The notes: a model not told the origin generated them from the letters alone. 64,000 nucleotides of DNA from Buxus sempervirens (GCA_947561395.2 OX387193.1:11284001-11348000); one strand, 5' to 3'; numbered from the stretch's first letter, positions 46,026 to 56,841 are shown. Program-made: numbers and translations.

Positions 46026-47310
46026 GCTGGAATTGATTATCAAGACACCTTCAATCCTGTTGTCAAGCCACTACTATGCGGCTTGTTCTTAGTCTTGCTA
46101 TCAGTTGCGGATGGTCTCTTAGGCAACTTGATGTTAACAATGCCTTTCTCTAGGGGACTCTTTCAAAGGATGCATATATGTCTCAACCACAGGGCTTCAT
46201 AGATCGTGATCATCCTCATCATGTCTGTAAACTCCAAAAGGCCATTTATGGTCTTAAACAAGCTCCCCAAGCCTGGTATCATGAGTTATGCCAGTTTCTT
46301 GCCACCTCTGGCTTTGTCAACTTTCATGCAAACACATCATTGTTTATCTCCAACAATGGCAGTACTATAATTTATCTTTTGGTTTATGTTGATGACATTA
46401 TTATTACCAGTGCTAGTGATGGGGATGTGCAAAATTTCATCCATCTCCTAGCAAGCTAGCTAGTCAGTTTTCTTTAAGGATCTCGGACCACTAGCTTACT
46501 TTCTTGGTGTTGAAGTGCTTCCTCACTCTCAAGGCTTATTTCTGACTCAACGTCAATATACAAAGGACCTTCTTGTTCGAACACATATGACACATGCCAA
46601 GCCTATTGCTACACCTCTTACCACTACGCCTACACTCACACTTCACTCTGACACTGAGCTCTCTGATCCCTCTGAGTATCGTACTATTGTTGGCAGCCTC
46701 CAGTATTTGTCACTTACATGCCCCAACATTGCTTATTTGATGAGTAAGTTGTCTCAATTCATGCATTGGCCTACTAGTGACCATTGGACTGCTATTAAGC
46801 GGCTGCTCCGCTATCTCTGCGAGACACTAGATCATGGTGTTGTTCTCTATCGTCACTCATCCACATCTCTACATGCATTCTCTGATGCATATTGGGTAGG
46901 TAACAAATATGATTTCAACTCTACTAGTGCTTATCTTGTTTACCTTGGCCGCAATCCTATTTCCTGGAGTTCTAAGAAACAGCGCACTGTGGCCTGTTCT
47001 TCTACTGAAGTTGAATATCGCTCGGTTGCCACCACTGCAACCGAGCTCAGATAGATTTGTTCACTGCTTAGTGAAATTGGTGTTACACTTACTCAACAAC
47101 TGGTGATTTATTGGGATAATTTTGGTGCTACAAATTTGTATTCCAATCCGGTTTTCCACTCTCGCATGAAACATGTGGCCTTGGATTATTATTTCATTTG
47201 TGAACAAGTCCAAAGTGGTGCACTTCGGGTGGCTAATTTCTCTTCTACTAATCAGTTAGCCGATGCTCTTACAAAACCACTTTTGCGTGCTCGTTTTCTA
47301 TTCTTGTGAT
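46026..47310 (+). pseudogene. Copia 1 reverse transcriptase and RNase H remnant
   Basis: [13 protein letters not shown], then after frameshifts HHVCKLQKAIYGLKQAPQAW and the RT active site LLVYVDDIIIT. Next come GLFLTQRQYTKDLLVRTHM and IVGSLQYLSLTCPNIAYLMS, then RNase H with AFSDAYWVG, NPISWSSKKQRTVACSSTEVE, HVALDYYFICEQV and NQLADALTKPLL. A purine tract, tcttgagggggca, precedes the 3' LTR. Several stops rule out activity. Confidence 0.9.
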
Positions 47311-47353
47311 CCAAGATTGGACTCTCCTCATGGAGCTCCATCTTGAGGGGGCA

Positions 47354-47525
47354 TGATAAAGGAAACTCTTAATTTCTGAGTTTCTATTTTGTACATTACT
47401 TGTATATAGACAATTAGAATAGTTTCCTATTTCTGAGTTTCTATTTCTATTGTAATCTATTTATATACTCAATTGTAAACAATGAAAAACAAGATCATAA
47501 TTTTTCAATTCTCTTATTCTCTTCA
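47354..47525 (+). repeat. Copia 1 3' LTR (172 bp)
   Basis: tgataaaggaaactctt ... tcttattctcttca, partner of the LTR at 31355. Confidence 0.85.
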
Positions 47526-47528
47526 TCA

Positions 47529-48196
47529 ATGTAAAGGATAAGAAATTACTAAAGAGTATTTTGAAAAGGGAAAAGATGCCGTTAATTAGGACATGTAAGA
47601 GATAACAAATTGTTGAAAGGTATCTTTTGTGTGAAAAAAGGACAAAGTTATCCAAAAATAACATTGGAAGGTTATTGTTTTGGCACATTTCCAAGCCCGT
47701 GTTCTCTTTATATTTGGTATAGATTTTAGAGGCACTAATTTATATATCTTAACATACTTTTTGTGTATAATATAAACTATTTTTTTGCAAAAACACCAAA
47801 ATAAATCACCCAATTATAAGCGATTTTCGATGTGCTGATTTACTACATATTAGACATACTTATTTGTGTGTAGTCCAAGAGCCAAGAGGTAAGCAATTTA
47901 GCTAACAACTTAAGGAGGAAAAAAAAAGACACTGGCTTTTGTTTAAATCACCTTGGACAAAGTATCTAAAATGGCCTTTTAATACTTTTTTAGTATCATA
48001 GCATTTTCAAAACCTGGAAAGTGATCGAAGAACTATAAAGCCGCTAGGGTTGCCTAGTTATGTAAAGGATGGAGCTAGGGATGAACCATAAACACAGAGG
48101 ACCTAGGTTCTCCTAGTGTAGCACTCTCACTTCTGTAGGTGGGTTCATGGATATACTATATAGGGTATACTCTCCTTCATTGAGTCCAAATAGCCA
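47529..48196. other. Flank, no gene seen
   Basis: AT-rich; includes a segment (47590-47630, gacatgtaagagataac) resembling the one left of Copia 1. Confidence 0.4.
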
Positions 48197-48210
48197 TGCC
48201 TAGTAGGAAT

Positions 48211-49081
48211 TTTTTTTGGGTGAAAGGCTGAGCCTACATACATTCAATAAACAAAGACCAAATTACATAGACAACAACCTGCTGGATATACAAAGGACCG
48301 ATGGGATCCACAAGAAACTTAAGAAACAAGACTACCAGAGTAGCAACCCCATCACCTATGTCTCGGAAGGAGAATGTCAGATGAGCGGCAGGAGCCGCAG
48401 TAACCGGCTAGAAATCAGCAGTTGCTTCTGATGAAGGGTCTGCACCTGAGCAGATTAAACTAAAAGCTCCCAACGGAGGGGAGGAAACCATCGCCAATGG
48501 CGAGGTGAGAAAAAGTGGGCGAGTAATCGGCGAGCCAAACCTCAGCCACGCAAAGAGACATAGGTTATAGGGATTGACCATGGCAACCCAGTTCTAAGAG
48601 ACAGCAAAAACAAACAGATACAAAACCCGACCATCACCACCATAAACAACAACAAAACACCGGTAGGATCAAGCACAGGATACATACAAAAACACAAATA
48701 AACCCTAGTCAAAAAAGAGAAACTAAACCAGGAAAGAGGGTATGCGATACCGGCCGTCCCATCGGAGAAAACCGGTGGTAGCCCCCCATTGTCGTCCCCA
48801 TCAGAATCGTTGGAGTCAGCTTCACCCGAGTCCATCGTTGGGGCTACGAACTCCTTCCAAGGGAAAGCACGAGCAGATGCTTCAAGAAGAGAGCAGCGAG
48901 AGAAGATGTCGTCAAGGAGAAAACGAGAATGGGGAGTTGGATAGATTCGCCGGAGACGATCAAATTAATTGAAAATCGAAGCCAAAAAACCCAGATCGCA
49001 GCCGGGGAAACGATGCCTTCTCCCACATGCTACGCCTGCCTCGAGCCCCACCCTCTCGCAATCGTTTTTTGAAACCCGATG
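48211..49081 (-). mobile_element. Retroposon with poly(A) tail and 14-bp TSD
   Basis: An 871-bp insertion flanked by the exact 14-bp duplication tgcctagtaggaat (48197-48210 and 49082-49095). On the minus strand it ends ...tgtaggctcagcc...caaaaaaaa, a poly(A)-like tail, so it was made by LINE-type reverse transcription. The minus strand has a short frame starting MDSGEADSNDSDGDDNGG near 48835 that soon becomes hydrophobic. No LINE endonuclease or RT domain is visible. It is either an internally deleted LINE derivative or a processed cellular transcript; I do not recognise the source. Confidence 0.75.
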
Positions 49082-49095
49082 TGCCTAGTAGGAAT

Positions 49096-49753
49096 GGCAA
49101 TGGGGCCGCTTTGCCCGCCATTAATGGTTAGGGTTTGTTATTGTCAAATTTGGGTTAATGCATGTTCCGGTTTAGCCCAACCCTGCCTTGACTACGAGCT
49201 TGTTTCAAATATTTTTTAGTTAATATATTATTATTATTAACATCATAATCGCATCCCTAATCGAACAAGACTGCAAGAGGGCAAAAGAATGGGCTATCTT
49301 ATAGGGCATGTTATGGTTTGGCAAAAACCGCCTGTCTTGTTACCATCCCTAATGCATAGGATGGTTCCTGGTTACATGAAAAAAACAAACCAACCTTAAC
49401 TTACCTAAATACTTGAAAAACGCACCCAAATTGTAGGCTTTTTTTTTTCTTTTTTTGACATTTCTTGTTATGTGTTTCCTCTTGTCTGTTGACCTTCAGA
49501 ATTTGATGCATTCTAGGCAAATTTTTTTAAATGCCATTTTGAAATTGAACTTTATTTAAAAGGATGTGTGTATATACTACTATTTAAACGAACTCTTGAG
49601 AATATTCCAAGATTTTGACCAGCCTTTTTATATGATCACAAACAATCCTTTGAAAAGACTCATGTATCCAATAGGAAACCCACCCAAACTCTCCTATCTT
49701 ATCAAGTAATTGATCATGTGTATATCCCATAAAAAAACTACCACCTAAAGAGT
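49096..49753. other. Intergenic, no gene seen
   Basis: AT-rich sequence without recognisable features. Confidence 0.5.
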
Positions 49754-49867
49754 ATAAGTGCACGTACCTCCCTAGTGATGTATACATATTAAAAGGAGAT
49801 CCTTAATTATATAAGTGCACGTACCTCGCTAGTGATGTATACATATTAAAAGGAGATCCTTAATTAT
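49754..49867. repeat. 57-bp tandem duplication
   Basis: Two copies, 49754-49810 and 49811-49867, starting ataagtgcacgtacctc; they differ at one base (ccctag / cgctag). Confidence 0.9.
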
Positions 49868-50907
49868 AGGCTTTGTTTAAGACATAATTACAATTTAAAA
49901 CTCAAAGATTTGGATCAGATATGATCATTTTCTTAGAAAGCAACAAAATTATAATTTTATGGTCAATATCTATTACTATTACATAAAGCCAGCACCCTAT
50001 TTTTTGTCTAACATTTGATACCAAAAACACCCTCCAATTCTTATCAAATTAAATCCTACATCCATGTGTTAATACCAAGTGTATCAATAACTAACTGCCT
50101 AACGTTTTAATATCCAAAAGACCTTCAATTCTCTTTCAAATAAGTTGTTTCCATGTGTGTGGGACCCACATTTCTCATCCATGTGCCAATAACATGTCTT
50201 CGCCTGAACGGTGCATGGTGTAAAAGTGAGATACTAGCTGCTTTGGCCGTTAGATGCTGCCATGTGGATGAAATCTTCTGTTATGTTAGCCTGAATCGGT
50301 ATCTACTTTAGCCGTAAATTTCTGCCATATGAAGCATCTCATAGTCAATGTTAACATAGCAGAAGATTTCATATTTTTTACGGGTTATAATTTATTTATT
50401 TATATTCTTTTTCACCCTTTGACATTGAATCTCCTTGCTCCAAAAGGTCTTCAATCATTTTCTTTAGTTGCTTAGGGATGACAATGGGGTGGTGGGTTAA
50501 GGCCCCTACTGGGATGTGTTTGGAAACAATTTGCTTACTGTGGTGGCTCTATCTCAAATCTTAAATGAAGCATGTGAACACATGTTCCGTGGCTTCCCCT
50601 TCTCTTAGCCAGGCAAAACTATTGGAAACGCGCTCGTTAACGCTAAAAATTTGAATCTCTTGTTTCGAGACAAGCTAAGACTGTCTTTTCATTTTCTTCT
50701 TCCCCAAGCAATGTTAATTTTCGTCTTCCCCAGAACCGACTTGACTATTCTGATAGAAGCTCCTTGCCAAAAGTAAGAAAACAGTACCTCTTCGTCTTCG
50801 GCATCTCTCATCTCTCATTGGTGTCTCTCATCTCTCCCCGACATCCCTTTCATGTAAAGAACTACAACGGGTGAAGTCTGAAACCCGATCTTTGATAGAT
50901 AATCAGG
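49868..50907. other. Intergenic with a Helitron-like repeat and leader-like DNA
   Basis: 49970-50070 is a diverged copy of the sequence around the Cassandra insertion at 19985-20072. A small inverted repeat (gatgaaatcttctgttatg ... agcagaagatttcat) spans about 50265-50370. From 50660 the sequence becomes TC-rich, like a 5' leader, before the G-gamma-like fragment. Confidence 0.4.
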
Positions 50908-50973
50908 TTCCGAGACAAACATCGCATTCTTGCTGAGTGGAAGCGTTTGGAGCAGAAAACTAGATTCTTGGAG
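50908..50973 (+). pseudogene. Fragment resembling plant G-protein gamma subunit exon 1
   Basis: Encodes FRDKHRILAEWKRLEQKTRF followed by LE, then a donor-like gtggat at 50974. Plant heterotrimeric G-protein gamma subunits (AGG/RGG type) have KHRI-AELKRLEQE-RFLE at this place, in the coiled-coil that binds the beta subunit, and their first intron follows RFLE. In frame upstream is a stop (tag at 50896) with no ATG between, and no second exon (EELE..., DPLLP..., CaaX-type end) was found before the Copia at 52124 or after it. It reads as an orphan exon or decayed gene. The match is short and from memory. Confidence 0.5.
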
Positions 50974-52123
50974 GTGGATTCTGTCGTTTAGGCAGTGGAG
51001 CCTGAAAGTGCTTGCTTTATATTTTTTTTTGAAATATTTTGTTATTCCATATCTGACCAGGAATACTGCCTGACAGCATCTTGTTTCTTAATACCAAAAC
51101 TAAAGCTTCCAAATTTCAGGCAAAGTGTCTCTCTCTTTGATTTTATTTCGTTTGGGGTTTCTTCTTAGTTCCCGCACCTAGTTAAATGAAGATAACATCC
51201 AGTTATTTTATTCTAATTGCTATTTTGCTGTAAGAAATATCCCACACTTACTGCATACGCTGATCTGACCTGGTGCAACATTACATCCTTTAGGTGATTG
51301 AATGAACCAAAGTCTGTACAGCTCTCAGAAAAGACAATAGTTAATCTAGTGACTATTGCTTTTTCTTATTTTGGTGGTTAATTAGAATTTGGTATTACCA
51401 ACCAAACAAACAAAGAAAGGGAATGTTCACCTCAGCCTATTAATGGACTACAATCGTCTTTAATATCACCATCACTAAATCGAGAGATCAATGAAAAAAT
51501 ATGATCCATGAGTAAAAATATGAAAAACCGATGGAAATGAAAATTTTCATTTCCAAATATTGGCTACCCGGTGAAATACAAGAAATCTATATTACAAGCT
51601 TCAGACACAGCTAGCTTCCCAGGTTCAAGTCAAGCAAATTCTATTACAAAACCGGAGGACAATCCTGCATTGCGGATCAGATTCATCCATTTTATCCCCA
51701 TATAAATATGAAAATCTATGATTTGAATCTGATCTAATTGCTCAATGGTTATACCTGAAATAAGAATCTTGGATTTCAAGATCATTACACTCCAGTTCAA
51801 TCTTGCCAACAGCGATTCGAAGCAGCAAGATGTTGCATTGGTCCTCCTTCGATGGATACAGCTGTTCTAACCTCCTGAATTAATTTCTCAAAATCCTTCA
51901 TCCTGTACTAAGATAATGAGAAGAGTTCATTTTGGTTTTGTAATTCTCCATTCTATGCAATGTTAGCAACAACAATCAACACAAAGGTAAAATATAAGAG
52001 CACTGTGTCTATATACAGTACTGCACGAGCCCAACCCCAGTATATTATAAATCACCTAGTTGTTTTACCCGTGGTAAGCATAGGAACATATTTTTTTAAA
52101 TAAAATATTATTAATATATACTA
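50974..52123. other. Flank left of Copia 2
   Basis: No firm gene. On the minus strand 51797-51902 an open stretch MKDFEKLIQEVRTAVSIEGG...CWQD ends in a stop and follows an AG acceptor; it could be an orphan terminal exon of an unknown gene. Confidence 0.3.
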
Positions 52124-52350
52124 TGTTGGCATGAGCTGTATATGGGTGTAATTATTAGTAGATTGTTTCTATAATTAATCCCAGGAATCCGGTTAGGAAA
52201 CCAAATCCTGGTTGTAAATATAGGAATATTTTAGTTTCCATAAGAAGAGGATTTGTTTCCTTCATAGGAGGTAATTGTATCTATATATTCCTCCATCTTG
52301 GAGAAGAATACAGTAATGAAGTATAATTATTCAGAAACCATTGTCTAACA
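52124..52350 (+). repeat. Copia 2 5' LTR (227 bp)
   Basis: tgttggcatgagctg ... aaaccattgtctaaca. It contains a TATA-like 'ctatatattcc' near 52280. Confidence 0.95.
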
Positions 52351-52362
52351 TGGTATCAGAGC
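52351..52362 (+). other. Copia 2 primer-binding site
   Basis: tggtatcagagc, directly after the 5' LTR; complement of initiator tRNA-Met. Confidence 0.93.
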
Positions 52363-52452
52363 ATGTTCGATTCTAGGGAAATCTGAGATAAACCACTTTT
52401 TTTTCTCTTCTCGTATTCCGAATATCACCACCGAAAACCTGTTGTGAATCCA

Positions 52453-55400
52453 ATGGCCGTCACTACAGGTGCAGCAACCGAATCTGTTCCAACAGCAACC
52501 CCGCAGATTATTGTCCACCAAGACAACTCTGCGTTTCCTACCGGCATCACACTGGACGAGACCAATTACTCAATATGGTCTCAACTCATGGAGATGCGTA
52601 TTGGTGCTCGCAACAAAGCTGGATATCTCACCGGAGAAGCGAAACAACCTGCACCTGGAGATCCAAATCTTGGAGCATGGATTACCGAAAACCACAAAGT
52701 GAAAAGTTGGCTTATTGACTCAATGAGTCCGTCGCTGATGCAGCGATTTATTCGTCTCCCCACAGCTAAGGAGATATGGGATGCTGTATCGAAAACATTT
52801 TATGATGGATCAGACGAAACCTGTATTTTTGAATTGAACCAAAGATCCTTCTCTACCACTCAAAATGGTCGACCATTGTCAACATACTATAATGAACTTG
52901 TTGCTATTTTCCAGGAAATCGATCACAGGACTATTTCTCAGGAAGGAACAGTTGAAGGGGTGGTCCAGTTGCATTCAGCAATGACTAGGCTTCGAGTTCA
53001 TATTTTTCTCAGCGGACTTGACTCCGAGTTTGATCAGGTCCGCGGGGAGATCTTACGAAAAGACCCAAAACTCGATTTGGAGAACTCGTATGCATATGTT
53101 CGGAGAGAATATCAACAAAGACAGACAATGGGAGGCTCTCGTCCAATCTCTGAAAGTTCAGCTATGCTGGCCAACCAAACTCGACAAGGATCATGGTCTA
53201 GCTCGTCGAGAAATCGGAACAATCAATCAACTGGAAAGTCTGGTGGTCTGCTATGTACTCATTGTGGTGAAACAGGTCACTCAAAACAGCGATGTTATGA
53301 AATCATTGGCTATCCTGAGTGGTGGGACTTCACAAAGAAACCTCGAAAGAAGGTTGCAGGGAAAGCTATGGTGACAGCTATGGTGACATCTACGGAGGAA
53401 GACCAATCGCAACCTACAGCAAACATTGCCCAACCCGGTACTGTTGGTAAAGCATCTGTATTTTCTGCAACTTCTAAGAATAATACTTGGATTATTGATA
53501 CAGGTGCATCCGATCATATGACTAGGGATTCCAGTCAGTTACAATCTGTTCTTCCTTCTCCTCAATCTGTTATCTCCACAGCAAATGGTAGTACCTCTCC
53601 TATTACTGGAGAGGGATCTGTCATCTTATCCAATACTCTCACATTAGACACTGTTCTTATTGTTCCATCCCTTGAATATAATCTTTTGTCTGTTAGCCAA
53701 ATCACCTCCACTCTTGCTTGTACTGTAACTTTTTGGCCCTCATTTTGTGTTTTTCAGGACATTCTAACTCGGAAGATTCTTGGTTATGGTGTTAGACGGG
53801 GCAAACTCTACTACTTGGAGTTGACAGAAAATGGGGGACCGAAATTCCCTCAAGCAAATCAAACCAGTAGCGGAGACAAAGCTCGAGCAACTATATGGTT
53901 ATGGCACCGGAGACTAGGACATCTTTCTTTTGGTTACCTTAGAAAACTACAACCTCATCTTTTTTCAGTCTTGAATGATTTGGATTTTCATTGTGACACT
54001 TGTGAACTGGCAAAGAGTCATCGTATTTCTTATTTACCAAGTGTGAATAAAAGTTCAGAACCTTTTGGGGTTATTCACTCTGATGTTTGGGGTCCGGCAA
54101 GAATCCCTTCTATCTCTAATGCTCGTTACTTTGTCACATTTATTGATGAATGCACTAGAATGACTTGGGTGTCTCTACTTAATAGAAAGAATGATGTATG
54201 TACAGCATTTCAGGAATTTCATAAAATGGTGGGCACTCAGTACCAAAGGCAGATTCGTGTTCTACAATCTGACAATGGTACTGAGTTTGTAGGTACAACA
54301 TTCGGACAGTTTTTGAGCCATCATGGGATTCGTCATCAGACATCTTGCACCTATACTCCGCAACAAAATGGTTTGGCGGAAAGGAAGAATAAACAACTCT
54401 TGGAAGTGGTTCGTGCCTCTCTCTTTGGCATGAACATGCCTCGGTTCTATTGGGGAGAGGCAGTGAAATCTGCTACTTACCTCATCAATCGAACACCTTC
54501 TCGAGTATTAAACTTTCAAACCCCTCAACAAAAGATGCAATCCTTACTTTCAGTTCCTCACCTCCCAAATCTTGAACCACGTATCTTTGGTTGTACTGTA
54601 TATATTCACATCCCCAAAAGTCTGCGAAGCAAACTTGATCCATGTGCAAAACGGTGTGTCTTTGTTGGCTATTCTGAGTTTCAGAAAGGATATAGGTGCT
54701 ATGACCCGCAAACCCGGAAATTACATGTAACTTTGGATGCTTCTTTTCGTGAATTAGAGCCTTATTACCCAGGGGGAGTTTCTGGATCTTCTCTTCAGGG
54801 GGAGAGCTCTAGTGAAGAGAATGTGTTACAAGAAGGTTCAGGAGGAGATGAGTTTATAGAGTTAGAAGAAGTGAATGAATGTTTTGGGAAAGGTGTTCAG
54901 CAATGTTTTGGGAAAGGTGTTCAGCAAAGCTGTGATGGTATTCCTGAAATGGAGAGTGAGTTGCTAGTTCGTCCCCAAAATGAATCAGGTACTTCAGACA
55001 CCAACACATCAGAATCACCAATGTCTTCAGAGTTGCCCATGTCTATACCATTAACTGAAGAATCTACCCAGAATGTTCTTCCTCAGGTAATCTCGAATCC
55101 CACATTTGATGAGTCTAATGAAACATATGTTCCAGCAGAAGCTATAGCTCCTAAGTATTCACAACGATCAAATAAGGGAGTCCCAAAGAAACAATATGAA
55201 CCTGATCCTAAAGCCAAGTTGAAGTACCCGATTAGTAATCATGTGTCCTCCCATAGATTATCTAAATCGTATGCATTTACTGTTAATCAACTATCCACTG
55301 TATCTATTCCTAGTAGTGTGCAGGATGCATTGACAGATCTGAAATGGACAAAGGCAATGAGCGAAGAGATGGAGGCTCTACAAAAGAATGCCACTTGGGA

Positions 55401-56841
55401 GCTTGTTCCATTACCCAAAGGAAAGAAGACAATTGGATGTAGATGGGTGTTCACGGTGAAACTCAAAGGAGATGGCAGTATTGATAGATATAAAGCAAGG
55501 TTAGTTGCAAAGGGATATACGCAGAGGTATGGGTTGGATTATCAAGAGACTTTTGCACCGGTAGCCAAGATCAATACAATTCGTATCCTCATATCTATAG
55601 CAGCAAATCGAGATTGGCCTTTGCGACAATTTGATGTTAAAAATGCTTTCCTTAATGGAGATTTAGAGGAAGAGGTCTACATGGAGTTGCCACCCGGAGT
55701 TAATTCTTCGTGTAGAAATGAAGTTTGTAAACTAAAGAAGTCATTGTATGGGCTAAAACAGTCACCCAGAGCTTGGTTTGGGAGGTTCTCGTCTACAATG
55801 AAGGCATTCGGTTATAAGCAAAGTAATTCAGACCATACTTTGTTTATAAAACATAAGGAGGGGAAGGTAACGATTTTAATTGTGTATGTCGATGATATGG
55901 TCTTGACAGGAGACGACCCATGCGAAATGAAAGCATTACAGGAGTATTTGGCTGCTAAATTCGAAATGAAGGATCTCGGACAACTTAAATATTTCTTGGG
56001 GATTGAGGTAGCGAGATCGAAACATGGGATTTCTCTTTCACAACGGAAATATGTGCTAGATCTTTTAACCGAAACTGGAATGATTGCTTGCAAACCAGTC
56101 GAAACTCCCATAGAAATGAATCATAAGCTTGGAGTCTTTCCAGATCAAGCTCCAACAGACAAGGGTCGTTATCAGCGGTTGGTTGGAAGATTAATCTATT
56201 TGTCTCACACAAGGCCGGATATAGCTTATGCAGTGAGCGTCGTAAGCCAGTTCATGCATGCACCGAGTGAAGAACATATGAATGCAGTATATCGAATCTT
56301 AAGATACTTGAAGAATGCTCCAGGCAAAGGTTTGTTGTTTTCAAAAAATAGTGTCTCTAACATTGAAGGATACACGGACTCTGATTGGGCAGGTGATCAA
56401 ACCAACAGAAAGTCCACATCTGGTTATTTTACTTTTGTAGAAGGTAATCTTGTCACTTGGAGAAGCAAGAAACAGAAGGTTGTGGCGAGATCAAGTGCAG
56501 AAGCGGAATTCCGAGGTATGGCTCATGGTGTATGCGAATTGTTATGGATTAGGAGTGTACTAAAAGATTTGGGGATTGAATATGAGACACCTATGAATCT
56601 TCATTGTGATAATAAGGCAGCCATTGAGATTGCACAGAATCCTGTACAACATGACCGCACCAAACATGTTGAAGTTGATCGACATTTCATCAAGGAGAAA
56701 CTCGATCAAAAGATTATACAATTTCCATTTGTTCAGTCCGAAAGCCAGTTAGCTGATATGCTCACAAAAGCAGTTTCAGGAAGGGTGTTCCATGGTATAA
56801 TCGACAAGTTGGGCATGATAGATATCTATGCTCCAACTTGA
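52453..56841 (+). CDS. Copia 2 Gag-Pol polyprotein
   Basis: One ORF of 1462 codons from ATG 52453; the frame opens at 52444, but its first ATG is here. Order of domains: gag (about 20-230) with DETNYSIWSQLMEMRI; zinc knuckle C-x2-C-x4-H-x4-C at 268-281; protease DTGA at 349; gag pre-integrase WHRRLGHLSFGYL; integrase HHCC and the D544, D607, E643 triad (D-x35-E); a low-complexity linker with an 8-residue direct repeat CFGKGVQQ; reverse transcriptase with YVDD at 1145-1148; RNase H with D1309, E1352 and D1386 and the end QLADMLTKAVSGR. The polyprotein makes virus-like particles, copies the RNA and integrates the cDNA. The order integrase before RT defines Ty1-copia. No stop or frameshift is seen; lineage within Copia is not assigned. 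Confidence 0.96.
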   Translation: MAVTTGAATESVPTATPQIIVHQDNSAFPTGITLDETNYSIWSQLMEMRIGARNKAGYLTGEAKQPAPGDPNLGAWITENHKVKSWLIDSMSPSLMQRFIRLPTAKEIWDAVSKTFYDGSDETCIFELNQRSFSTTQNGRPLSTYYNELVAIFQEIDHRTISQEGTVEGVVQLHSAMTRLRVHIFLSGLDSEFDQVRGEILRKDPKLDLENSYAYVRREYQQRQTMGGSRPISESSAMLANQTRQGSWSSSSRNRNNQSTGKSGGLLCTHCGETGHSKQRCYEIIGYPEWWDFTKKPRKKVAGKAMVTAMVTSTEEDQSQPTANIAQPGTVGKASVFSATSKNNTWIIDTGASDHMTRDSSQLQSVLPSPQSVISTANGSTSPITGEGSVILSNTLTLDTVLIVPSLEYNLLSVSQITSTLACTVTFWPSFCVFQDILTRKILGYGVRRGKLYYLELTENGGPKFPQANQTSSGDKARATIWLWHRRLGHLSFGYLRKLQPHLFSVLNDLDFHCDTCELAKSHRISYLPSVNKSSEPFGVIHSDVWGPARIPSISNARYFVTFIDECTRMTWVSLLNRKNDVCTAFQEFHKMVGTQYQRQIRVLQSDNGTEFVGTTFGQFLSHHGIRHQTSCTYTPQQNGLAERKNKQLLEVVRASLFGMNMPRFYWGEAVKSATYLINRTPSRVLNFQTPQQKMQSLLSVPHLPNLEPRIFGCTVYIHIPKSLRSKLDPCAKRCVFVGYSEFQKGYRCYDPQTRKLHVTLDASFRELEPYYPGGVSGSSLQGESSSEENVLQEGSGGDEFIELEEVNECFGKGVQQCFGKGVQQSCDGIPEMESELLVRPQNESGTSDTNTSESPMSSELPMSIPLTEESTQNVLPQVISNPTFDESNETYVPAEAIAPKYSQRSNKGVPKKQYEPDPKAKLKYPISNHVSSHRLSKSYAFTVNQLSTVSIPSSVQDALTDLKWTKAMSEEMEALQKNATWELVPLPKGKKTIGCRWVFTVKLKGDGSIDRYKARLVAKGYTQRYGLDYQETFAPVAKINTIRILISIAANRDWPLRQFDVKNAFLNGDLEEEVYMELPPGVNSSCRNEVCKLKKSLYGLKQSPRAWFGRFSSTMKAFGYKQSNSDHTLFIKHKEGKVTILIVYVDDMVLTGDDPCEMKALQEYLAAKFEMKDLGQLKYFLGIEVARSKHGISLSQRKYVLDLLTETGMIACKPVETPIEMNHKLGVFPDQAPTDKGRYQRLVGRLIYLSHTRPDIAYAVSVVSQFMHAPSEEHMNAVYRILRYLKNAPGKGLLFSKNSVSNIEGYTDSDWAGDQTNRKSTSGYFTFVEGNLVTWRSKKQKVVARSSAEAEFRGMAHGVCELLWIRSVLKDLGIEYETPMNLHCDNKAAIEIAQNPVQHDRTKHVEVDRHFIKEKLDQKIIQFPFVQSESQLADMLTKAVSGRVFHGIIDKLGMIDIYAPT

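Larger units (their letters stand above)
31337..47528 (+). mobile_element. Decayed Ty1-copia element opened by nested insertions
   Basis: LTRs at about 31355-31534 and 47354-47525 start tgataaaggaaactc, end ctcttca, and share most bases. The internal region encodes gag, protease, integrase, reverse transcriptase and RNase H in collinear pieces, but with many stops and frameshifts. Pieces lie at 31617-33895, 39507-39813, 42748-43493 and 46026-47310; the rest is later insertions. Without them the element is about 4.7 kb. At the left edge the first 18 bases of the LTR are imperfectly duplicated (31337-31354). With that boundary, atgta at 31332-31336 and 47529-47533 may be the target-site duplication. 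Confidence 0.85.

Noticed and set aside
51797-51902. Minus-strand terminal exon MKDFEKLIQEVRTAVSIEGG...
   Set aside because: Protein-like composition and an AG acceptor, but no upstream exon or known family; noted only in the flank description.
52444-52452. Three-codon N-terminal extension of the Copia 2 polyprotein
   Set aside because: The frame begins with GTG at 52444; the first ATG is at 52453.
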